NCBI GenBank assembly: GCA_902560245.1
Contig: CACELK010000004.1
Span: 1 to 64,000 of the forward strand
Direction of reading: 5' to 3'
DNA length: 64,000 nucleotides
DNA from: an uncultured Pelagibacteraceae bacterium
Lineage (GTDB): Bacteria; Pseudomonadota; Alphaproteobacteria; Pelagibacterales; Pelagibacteraceae
The notes below the pieces were generated by a model. The model saw only the letters and a list, made by a program, of their open reading frames with translations. It did not search any database and was not told where the DNA came from. Each line of letters begins with the position of its first letter. Position 1 is the first letter of the stretch. Shown piece after piece: positions 1 to 6,301 of this stretch. The translations under genes were made by a program, and so were the position numbers.

Positions 1-401
1 GGAGAGATATTGAAAGACGTGCTGAAGGATATGGTTTTTTTGCAAAAACTCCAGTCCCCTACCCTTTAACTGAGTTTGATTTGGCAAATAAAATAGCAAT
101 AGTTGGACTTAAAGAAGGTTGGGGTATCGACTATGTTAGAATAACTTATAAACGGTGGTTTCAAGATGGAAAAGAACCAGCCGTTGAACCTAATATTTCA
201 GAAATTTGCACAGAATTAAATATTGATAAAGACAAAACCTTAGAAAAAGCTAATTCAGATGAAATCGAAAAACAATATTTAACAAATACTGGTAGTGCCA
301 GAAAAGATAAAGTTTTCGGCAGTCCATCGTTTATAGTAAACAATGAAATTTTCTGGGGAGATGATAGAATGGAAGATGCTATAAACTGGTCTAAAAAATA
401 A
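1..401 (+). CDS. 2-hydroxychromene-2-carboxylate isomerase (DsbA/kappa-GST family), 5'-truncated
   Basis: The reading frame is open from base 3, so the gene starts upstream of the window and only about 133 C-terminal residues are present. A TTG at 81 could serve as an internal start, but the frame upstream encodes family-like sequence (GYGFFAKTPVPYP), so the gene is truncated rather than short. The C-terminal block FGSPSFIVNNEIFWGDDR matches the thioredoxin-fold cis-Pro region typical of HCCA isomerases and kappa-class GST relatives. These enzymes isomerise a chromene carboxylate in naphthalene breakdown, or act as glutathione-dependent oxidoreductases. In this organism a glutathione-linked role is more likely than naphthalene use (inference). 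The stop codon overlaps the next ATG by one base. Confidence 0.85.
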   Translation, partial: RDIERRAEGYGFFAKTPVPYPLTEFDLANKIAIVGLKEGWGIDYVRITYKRWFQDGKEPAVEPNISEICTELNIDKDKTLEKANSDEIEKQYLTNTGSARKDKVFGSPSFIVNNEIFWGDDRMEDAINWSKK

Positions 402-739
402 TGGGAAATACGTCTGCTTACTTAATTTTAATTGTTGCTGTTGTGCTTGGAACTGCAGCTAACGGATTTGCTAAAGGCGCACAAGGTTTCACTTTAATAA
501 TACCTAGTATGTTAACAGCAATAGCTATAGTTGGATGCATGTTCACATTATCTATAGTGATGAAAACTATTCCTGTTGGAATAACTTATGCATCTTTTGC
601 AGGATTGTGTATTATCGCTACAACGATGGTTGGAGTGTACAAATTTAATCAAATGCCAAATCTTTATGAAGTGATTGGACTTGGATTAATTGTCGCTGGT
701 GTCTTAATGGTAAATTTATTAGGTAAATCAGGTACCTAA
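401..739 (+). CDS. Small multidrug resistance (SMR/EmrE-like) membrane protein lacking the conserved Glu14
   Basis: This 112-residue protein has four predicted membrane helices and the SMR layout, including PVGITYASFAG (EmrE loop 2/TM3 equivalent) and the C-terminal GLGLIVAGVLMVNLL. SMR dimers exchange protons for cationic drugs or guanidinium through a glutamate in TM1 (Glu14 of EmrE). Aligning the invariant Gly17 of TM1 places Val14 at that position, and no other acidic residue occurs in TM1. It may therefore be an assembly partner, transport by another mechanism, or act on a different substrate. It starts on the last base of the preceding stop codon, so the two genes are probably co-transcribed. 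The family assignment is firm; the function is not. Confidence 0.8.
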   Translation: MGNTSAYLILIVAVVLGTAANGFAKGAQGFTLIIPSMLTAIAIVGCMFTLSIVMKTIPVGITYASFAGLCIIATTMVGVYKFNQMPNLYEVIGLGLIVAGVLMVNLLGKSGT

Positions 740-803
740 ATTTTATTATATAATTGAAAAAAGGTTATAAAGAATTATTTATAGTTTATAACCATTATAA
801 ACT

Positions 804-1046
804 ATGAATTCGTTGTATAAAGTAATTATAACCTATGAACTAATATTCTTGCTATTTTGGAATATTTTATATTTATCTAACTCAGATATAGAAAACTGGT
901 TTACAGAAAAATTCTTAACTGCAATATTCGTGTTTTTATCAACCATGGCTCTTGGAACAACACTGGTTTATATTATTTTTATTAGCTTAAAAATAACTGG
1001 CATATCAAAACTTTTGAAAAGTATAAAAGATCCAAGAAAAAATTAA
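804..1046 (+). CDS. Small two-helix membrane protein, unknown function
   Basis: This 80-residue protein has two clear hydrophobic helices (about residues 5-25 and 38-62) and a basic tail ending KSIKDPRKN. I do not recognise a family. It lies 64 bases after the SMR gene and ends three bases before the SDR start, on the same strand, which is consistent with real coding sequence in a compact genome. The predicted topology (short, two spans, basic C-terminus) would put the tail in the cytoplasm. It could belong to the photolyase-associated cassette that follows. Confidence 0.6.
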   Translation: MNSLYKVIITYELIFLLFWNILYLSNSDIENWFTEKFLTAIFVFLSTMALGTTLVYIIFISLKITGISKLLKSIKDPRKN

Positions 1047-1049
1047 AAA

Positions 1050-1763
1050 ATGAGTAAATATTTAATTTTTGGTGCAACAGGATCAATTGGTACTAGTCTC
1101 TCAGAGCAATTAAACAAATCAAATAAAGAGATACATTTAGTTGGTAGGAAAGAGGATGAACTTAAAAGTTTATCTGCAAAACTAAATTGCGATTATAGTG
1201 TCTTAGATATTCTCTCAGAAAATTTACCAGAATTTTTAAAAGAAGAGTTTGGCAGTATGGATATATCCGGTGTCGCCTATTGCATTGGTTCAATTGATCT
1301 TAAACCTTTAAAAAATTCAAAAAAAGAAGATTTTAAAAAATGTTTAGATTTAAATTTTTTTCCTGTAATTGAAATAATTAAATCTCTTCAAGATAGTTTA
1401 AAAAAAAACAATGGTTCAATTGTTCTTTTTTCAACTGTTGCTGTTCAAAAAGGATTTACTAATCATGCAATTATTGCTTCAGCAAAAGGAGCCATCGAAG
1501 GTTTGACCGTTTCTTTAGCTGCAGAATTCGCACCAAACATCAGAGTAAATTGTATTGCACCAACCTTAACAAACTCAAAAATGTCTCAAAATATTCTTAA
1601 AAGTAAATTAATGGCTGAAGGAATAGCTAAATCACATCCAATGAAGAGAGTAGGCAAACCAGAGGATGTTGCTTCTATGGCTAAATTTTTATTAACAGAT
1701 GAAAGTCCGTTCATAACTGGACAAATCATTGGTGTTGATGGTGGTAAATCCTCTTTAAACTAA
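1050..1763 (+). CDS. Atypical short-chain dehydrogenase/reductase in photolyase cluster
   Basis: This 237-residue protein is a Rossmann-fold SDR. The N-terminal GATGSIG (residues 8-14) is the nucleotide-binding glycine motif, and the C-terminal FITGQIIGVDGG is typical of classical SDRs. The catalytic YxxxK motif is broken: Lys146 is present in IIASAKGA, but the Tyr position four residues earlier is Ile142, and the catalytic Ser region reads LFSTVAV. It may therefore bind NAD(P) without classical dehydrogenase activity. The gene heads a run of photolyase-associated genes (DUF2805, FAD-domain protein, DUF2256, DCC, photolyase), and SDRs of this kind are known beside photolyase genes in other proteobacteria. 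The substrate is unknown. Confidence 0.85.
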   Translation: MSKYLIFGATGSIGTSLSEQLNKSNKEIHLVGRKEDELKSLSAKLNCDYSVLDILSENLPEFLKEEFGSMDISGVAYCIGSIDLKPLKNSKKEDFKKCLDLNFFPVIEIIKSLQDSLKKNNGSIVLFSTVAVQKGFTNHAIIASAKGAIEGLTVSLAAEFAPNIRVNCIAPTLTNSKMSQNILKSKLMAEGIAKSHPMKRVGKPEDVASMAKFLLTDESPFITGQIIGVDGGKSSLN

Positions 1764-1775
1764 AATAATTTTTAA

Positions 1776-1997
1776 ATGAAAGTAAATATTGATGATGTCA
1801 TTGGAATGGCTTGGTCAGACAAAATTTCTTTTGAAGAAATAAAAAAAAGAACAGGTTTGAAAGAAGCTGAAGTTATATCCATAATGAGAAATAACTTAAA
1901 AAAAAATAGTTATATTCTCTGGAGAAAAAGAGTTAGGGGTAGACCAGCTAAGCACAGGAAAAAGACTAGAGCAAAATATAATAATTATGAATTTTGA
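1776..1997 (+). CDS. TIGR03643/DUF2805 family small protein, HTH-like with basic RGRP tail
   Basis: This 73-residue basic protein matches the pattern of the photolyase-associated TIGR03643 (DUF2805) family: an acidic, Trp-containing start (DVIGMAWSDKISFEEI), a helix-turn-helix-like middle (KRTGLKEAEVISIMRNNL) and a strongly basic end containing RGRPAKHRKK. The RGRP core resembles an AT-hook, so DNA binding is plausible, although the family has no established role that I know of. It starts 12 bases after the SDR stop and its last 11 bases overlap the start of the FAD-domain gene, suggesting translational coupling. Confidence 0.75.
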   Translation: MKVNIDDVIGMAWSDKISFEEIKKRTGLKEAEVISIMRNNLKKNSYILWRKRVRGRPAKHRKKTRAKYNNYEF

Positions 1998-3132
1998 GCC
2001 TTCTAGAGAATTTGCAATAAAAAAGCTTGAAGATTTTATTAATAAAAATCTTCATGAGTATTCAAAGCTTAGAAACTTTGATTTTGGACCGGAACAAAGA
2101 AAAAACGTTTCTTCTATATCTCCTTATATAACACATGGTGTTCTGAGTGAAACTGAGGTTATTAAAAATTCATTAAAAAAATTTTCTTTTGCTAAGAATG
2201 AAAAATTTGTTCAAGAGGTTCTATGGAGAATTTATTGGAAAGGATGGTTAGAATTAAGACCAATGGTTTGGTCAGATTATATTATTGAGTTAAAAAAATT
2301 AAAAAAAGATTTTTATAATAATAAAAATTATTTAAATGCAATTGAAGGCAAAACAAACATAGAGTGCTTCAATTATTGGGTATCTGAAATTAAAAAATAT
2401 AATTATCTACATAATCATGCAAGGATGTGGTTTGCAAGTATTTGGATATTTACACTTAATCTTCCGTGGCAATTAGGAGCAGAATTTTTTATGAAATATC
2501 TTTTAGATGGTGACAGCGCTTCAAATACTCTTGGTTGGAGGTGGGTAGCTGGTGTTCAAACTAAAGGAAAAAACTATATAGCTTCAGAGTGGAATATAAA
2601 GAAATTTACTAATAATCGTTTCAGCCAAATAAAACTAAACGAAAATCCACAACCCATTATAGATAATAAAAACTATAGTATTTCAAAAAATGATTTTTTA
2701 AATAATGAAATAAATAACAATGACAATTTAATTGTATTTGAAAACAGTTTATCGATTGAGTGTTCAGATTTTAAAGAGTTTGATTTTAAGAATGTTTATT
2801 TAGTTCAAAAGGATAATGACACAAGAGAAATAAAATTAGATGAAAAAGTTTTAAAATTTAAAGAGGATCTTATAAGTGACCAAAAAATTAGACTTGAAAA
2901 TAAATCTAGTAAAATTGAAATAATAAATATTAAAGATTTAAAAAATTTAGATGGAAATAATATTGCTCTATATCCCTCTATTGGTGAAATAAATGATTTT
3001 TTAATTTCAAATAATTTTAAAAATATTAAATATCTTTATAGAAAAATTGATCAATATGCATGGAAATATTGTAATAAAGGTTTTTTCAACTTTAAAAATT
3101 ATATTCCAAAAATAGTGACAGAATTTATTTAG
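1987..3132 (+). CDS. Cryptochrome/photolyase FAD-binding-domain protein lacking the N-terminal alpha/beta domain
   Basis: The first 215 or so residues of this 381-residue protein are the helical FAD-binding half of the photolyase family: SPYITHGVLSETEV, LHNHARMWFASIW, and DGDSASNTLGWRWVAG, the stretch that lines the flavin and lesion pocket. The N-terminal antenna-binding Rossmann domain of normal photolyases (about 200 residues) is absent; the protein begins directly at the FAD domain. Residues 216-381 are a Lys/Asn-rich extension I cannot assign. FAD binding is likely, while DNA repair is unproven. The 11-base overlap with the preceding gene and the convergent overlap with the small DUF2256 gene (3125-3132) fix its limits. 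Confidence 0.85.
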   Translation: MNFEPSREFAIKKLEDFINKNLHEYSKLRNFDFGPEQRKNVSSISPYITHGVLSETEVIKNSLKKFSFAKNEKFVQEVLWRIYWKGWLELRPMVWSDYIIELKKLKKDFYNNKNYLNAIEGKTNIECFNYWVSEIKKYNYLHNHARMWFASIWIFTLNLPWQLGAEFFMKYLLDGDSASNTLGWRWVAGVQTKGKNYIASEWNIKKFTNNRFSQIKLNENPQPIIDNKNYSISKNDFLNNEINNNDNLIVFENSLSIECSDFKEFDFKNVYLVQKDNDTREIKLDEKVLKFKEDLISDQKIRLENKSSKIEIINIKDLKNLDGNNIALYPSIGEINDFLISNNFKNIKYLYRKIDQYAWKYCNKGFFNFKNYIPKIVTEFI

Positions 3133-3250
3133 AAGAGCATTTTTTTGAACAATATTTAACCCTCTCCCAATTTAGTCTCCATTTTTTTCTCCAATTAAAA
3201 GACCTTTTGCAAACTGGACAAATTTTGGAAGGTAAATTCTGTTTTTTCAT
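3125..3250 (-). CDS. DUF2256 family Cys-rich mini-protein (41 aa)
   Basis: The reverse strand holds a 41-residue ORF starting with ATG at 3250 and ending with TAA at 3125. It has two zinc-ligand-like pairs, Cys11/Cys14 (KICPVCKRSFNWR) and Cys34/Cys38 (VKYCSKKCS), joined by a Trp/Arg-rich stretch. This is the signature of the DUF2256 family, commonly found beside photolyase genes and probably a zinc-binding protein. Its start codon overlaps the TGA stop of the upstream DCC gene (ATGA), which indicates translational coupling. The biochemical role is unknown; the neighbourhood points to light-dependent flavoprotein biology. Confidence 0.85.
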   Translation of the reverse strand: MKKQNLPSKICPVCKRSFNWRKKWRLNWERVKYCSKKCSSK

Positions 3251-3597
3251 TTGAGTTGATGTTTATTTTTTAAAAAAAGAAAGTATGCAACAATTTCATA
3301 GCCATAGTGGAACAAAACAAATAAAGGTTTTATTGAAAAAATTTTTGCTAAAAAATTATACTTTGGGATTTTTGACCAAATAATAACAAAAGCCTTTGCG
3401 CCACCAATAACTTTACCGTTGTCGATAACGTGCAATCTTCTTAACAACTCTGCTTGTGATTTTGATGTAAGTTTTAAAGCCTCCTCATTATTTGTTATGT
3501 CGATCCACTCTAAGCTGCTATCAGAAATTTTTTTGTAATGATCAATTTCTAATTTGCAAACATTGCAAGAATTATTAAAAAAAACTTTAATTGCCAT
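3247..3597 (-). CDS. DCC (DUF393) family thiol-disulfide oxidoreductase-like protein
   Basis: The N-terminus of this 116-residue protein reads KVFFNNSCNVCKLEI, giving a CxxC at residues 11-14. This resembles the DCC family (YuxK/DUF393), in which an Asp-Cys-Cys motif sits at the same place; here the usual DG before the first Cys is NN/NS. The middle (GKVIGGAKAFVIIWSKIP) is also typical. A thioredoxin-like redox function is predicted for the family but little studied. The gene overlaps the upstream photolyase by 11 bases and the downstream DUF2256 gene by 3, so three genes form one tight reverse-strand unit. Confidence 0.8.
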   Translation of the reverse strand: MAIKVFFNNSCNVCKLEIDHYKKISDSSLEWIDITNNEEALKLTSKSQAELLRRLHVIDNGKVIGGAKAFVIIWSKIPKYNFLAKIFSIKPLFVLFHYGYEIVAYFLFLKNKHQLK

Positions 3598-5083
3598 ATG
3601 TATTTTTTACAATAAATTTTTCAGCCTCAGATAAAATTAATTTTTTTCTATCTGATTTCATTTTATCAAATACTCTAACCATCATTGAAAGTCTTGGGTT
3701 TTTTAAAAAAAATTTTCTATTTCTATTTATAAACCTCCAATACAAACCATCCATTGTATTGCACCAATCACCTTTTTTAAAATCCATCATTTTCATAAAA
3801 TAACTTGATCCACAAATATAAGGTTTTGTTGCAAAAATCCCACCATCACTATAAAGACCCATCCCGTAAACATTGGGTACCATTACCCAGTCTGATGAAT
3901 CGACAAACATTTCCATAAACCATTTATAAACATTCTTTGGTTTAATTTCACAAAGGTTCATTATGTTTGATAAAATCATTAATCTTTCAATGTGATGTGA
4001 CCATCCATAGTTTGCTGCATTTTTAATTGCATGATCTAATGGTGGAAGACCTGTTGTACCTTCGTACCAGGAATTTTTCATTTTTCTGTTTTGTTTAAAA
4101 AAATTTCCGTTTTCCATTTCAGAACTGTAAGCCTGATAAATGCCTCTCATAAATTCACGCCACCCTATAACTTGTCTAATATAACCTTCTAAAGAATTTA
4201 ATCTTATTTTATTTTTTTTATGAGATTCTAAAATTTTTTTAATAATAATATCAGGCGTTATTAAACCTAAATTTAAGTAAGGACTGAGAGCACTGTGAAA
4301 AAGTATATTATCTTTTTGGTTGACCGCATCTTCATAGTCTCCAAAAAGATTGACTTTTTCTTTTATAAAAAAATTTAATAGTTTAATTACATCTTGGTAT
4401 TCTGTGGCAAACCAGAAATTTTTAGTTTGACCTGGGTGATTTTTAAATAATTTTTCTATTATTGGAGCTAAAGTTTCTGTATGTTTTGATGGTTTTATTT
4501 TTGGAAACTTTGGTACGTTAATATTCGTAGGTAATTTTTTTCTATTATCTTCATCAAAACTCCATTTCCCTCCTTCAGGATTACCATCCTTTTTTAATAA
4601 TATATTAAATTTTTGTCTTCTTTCTTTATAAAAATTAGCCATAAATGGTCTTTTTGTTTTAGATAAATAATTTTCAAAATCTTCTCTAGAGTTCAAAAAC
4701 ATTGGTGATTTTATATAATTCAATTTTATTTTTGATTTATTTAAAAAGTTTTTTATTTTATTTTCAAAAAACTTATCCTCAATTTCAAAACTGGTTACTT
4801 CTTTTATATTTTTAGATGTAATAACTCTTTTTAGTTTTTCGATATAATTTTTTCTAAAATCAGTCGAGTCGATTCTTGTATATATTATCTTAAAGTTATT
4901 TTTTTTTAAGTTCTCAGCATAGGAACGCATTGAGGATAAAAACAATAAAATTTTTAATTTGTGATGTTTCTCATATGAACAAAGTTCGTAATCTTCGGAC
5001 ATAAAAACTACATGGTCCTTTTTAAACTTTTCAACGTTATTCAATGGAAATAGTTGATTGCCAAGAATTAAAAGTAATTTCAT
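3587..5083 (-). CDS. Cryptochrome/photolyase of the FeS-BCP/PhrB-like (DPRP) family
   Basis: This 498-residue, full-length protein has an N-terminal DPRP domain (LLILGNQLFPLNN, a Rossmann-like half) and a C-terminal FAD-binding half with GWREFMRGIYQ, HHIERLMILSN, SDWVMVPNVYGMG and DGLYWRFI, all typical of the PhrB/CryB (6-4 photolyase, bacterial cryptochrome) branch. Well-studied members carry a 4Fe-4S cluster held by four cysteines. Here only Cys378, Cys424 and Cys441 lie in the relevant region, and the usual CxxC pair before the last ligand is missing (the loop reads MDFKKGDWC), so the cluster is probably altered or absent. Likely a flavin-dependent DNA photolyase or photoreceptor. It is first in the reverse-strand unit with DCC and DUF2256. 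Confidence 0.88.
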   Translation of the reverse strand: MKLLLILGNQLFPLNNVEKFKKDHVVFMSEDYELCSYEKHHKLKILLFLSSMRSYAENLKKNNFKIIYTRIDSTDFRKNYIEKLKRVITSKNIKEVTSFEIEDKFFENKIKNFLNKSKIKLNYIKSPMFLNSREDFENYLSKTKRPFMANFYKERRQKFNILLKKDGNPEGGKWSFDEDNRKKLPTNINVPKFPKIKPSKHTETLAPIIEKLFKNHPGQTKNFWFATEYQDVIKLLNFFIKEKVNLFGDYEDAVNQKDNILFHSALSPYLNLGLITPDIIIKKILESHKKNKIRLNSLEGYIRQVIGWREFMRGIYQAYSSEMENGNFFKQNRKMKNSWYEGTTGLPPLDHAIKNAANYGWSHHIERLMILSNIMNLCEIKPKNVYKWFMEMFVDSSDWVMVPNVYGMGLYSDGGIFATKPYICGSSYFMKMMDFKKGDWCNTMDGLYWRFINRNRKFFLKNPRLSMMVRVFDKMKSDRKKLILSEAEKFIVKNTYGN

Positions 5084-5150
5084 AATCTTATTTAAAGATT
5101 ATATATTGAGCTGGCTTAATTTATAATGCGTCAGGTTTGACCGAAAAATT

Positions 5151-5543
5151 TTATTTATAAATATCGTCTACCTCAACCTGATAAGAGTCTACTAATTTAT
5201 TATTTTTATTTGCTAATCCAACTACTGCAAACATTTCTTTTAACATTTCATCGCTAGCTCCCTTCTTTTTTGCAGCTGCAGAATGAGATTTAATACAGTA
5301 TTCACAACTATTAGTTATAGATACCGCAACATATATAAGTTCTTTTGTTACCGGGTCCAAAGCACCTTTTTTCATAATATCTTTTAATGAACTCCATGTT
5401 CTATCTAATTCATTAGGATCATTTGCTAACATTTTCCAAAAATTTGGAACTTCAGTAATTTGTCTTGTTGTTTTTATTTCATCGTATATTTCTTTGACTT
5501 TTCCTTTTGCTTCACTTTCCTGTATCGGTTTAATTATTGGCAT
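5151..5543 (-). CDS. Carboxymuconolactone decarboxylase/AhpD family protein
   Basis: This 130-residue protein has the CMD/AhpD signature: a CxxC with a following His three residues later (SCEYCIKSHSAAAKKKG), preceded by DPVTKELIYVAVSITN. AhpD-like proteins use the CxxC pair and His as a thiol redox centre with hydroperoxidase activity; strict decarboxylases often lack the cysteines, so a redox role is favoured. The gene is downstream of a class I glutamine amidotransferase on the same strand with an 11-base gap, and is preceded by an AGGAGG-like ribosome site close to the ATG. Confidence 0.85.
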   Translation of the reverse strand: MPIIKPIQESEAKGKVKEIYDEIKTTRQITEVPNFWKMLANDPNELDRTWSSLKDIMKKGALDPVTKELIYVAVSITNSCEYCIKSHSAAAKKKGASDEMLKEMFAVVGLANKNNKLVDSYQVEVDDIYK

Positions 5544-5554
5544 TTTTCCTCCTA

Positions 5555-6283
5555 TTATATTTTAAGAATATCACTCTTAAATTTTGAATACAAAATTTTC
5601 GAATAATTATTCATTTTTTCCATGTTAGTTTGTGCTTCATTGTCAAATTTTTTAAGAGCATTCGGACCTAATGCTTTTTCTAAAGCAGACTTATACTCTG
5701 GAACGCACCCCCACTCATTTACGGTAGTTTCTTTCACCTCTATATGAAATTGAATTCCATAAGCGTGATTTTGATATTTGAAAATCTGATATTTAGTTTC
5801 TGTAGAAGATGCCAAAAGAGTTATATCTTTGTTATCTTCTAAGCCTTGAACCTCATATGAATGCCACTGCAAAGAAGTAATTTGTTCTGGAAAATTTGAA
5901 AATAAAGGATCATTATTTTTATTTTTTGAGAAATTTATATTTAACATTCCTATTTCTGGATTATTCGTTCTTACAACTTTTCCACCGACTACTTCTCCAA
6001 GCAACTGACAACCAAGACAAAAGCCTAAATAAGGTTTTTTTAAATCAACAACAAATTCTTTTATTCTTTTTTTTTCAGTGATTAGCCATGGATGTTCTTT
6101 TTCCATCCAGGTATCCATAGGACCACCCATACAAAACATAGCGTCAAATTTTGAAAGATCAGTTGGAATTTTTTCACCTTCGTCTAATTCTATAGTTGTT
6201 AGTTCAGCTCCATCTTTGATCATTAAATCTTTTATAAAACCAGGATCTTCTATTTTGATATGTTGTAGAATTAATACTCTCAT
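5555..6283 (-). CDS. Type 1 glutamine amidotransferase (GMP-synthase-like)
   Basis: This is a 242-residue class I GATase fold. The nucleophile elbow is GFCLGCQLLGEVVGG, with the catalytic Cys after GF, and the His partner is in YGIQFHIEV; an oxyanion strand motif MFCMGGPMDTW lies near residue 50. It is a stand-alone amidotransferase of the YfeJ/GuaA-like type, whose substrate is usually a gamma-glutamyl compound or glutamine. There is no synthetase partner in the window. It is followed by an AhpD-like gene and preceded by an outer-membrane autotransporter gene 18 bases away, so gene context does not fix the role. Confidence 0.85.
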   Translation of the reverse strand: MRVLILQHIKIEDPGFIKDLMIKDGAELTTIELDEGEKIPTDLSKFDAMFCMGGPMDTWMEKEHPWLITEKKRIKEFVVDLKKPYLGFCLGCQLLGEVVGGKVVRTNNPEIGMLNINFSKNKNNDPLFSNFPEQITSLQWHSYEVQGLEDNKDITLLASSTETKYQIFKYQNHAYGIQFHIEVKETTVNEWGCVPEYKSALEKALGPNALKKFDNEAQTNMEKMNNYSKILYSKFKSDILKI

Positions 6284-6301
6284 TTTTTTAATGATAGTAT
6301 A

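Noticed and set aside
81-401. Complete 106-residue gene starting at TTG 81
   Set aside because: The frame is open to the window edge and upstream residues match the family, so the gene is truncated by the window rather than short.
5084-5100. AATCTT/AAGATT hairpin before the photolyase gene as an operator
   Set aside because: Only six AT-rich pairs; too likely by chance.
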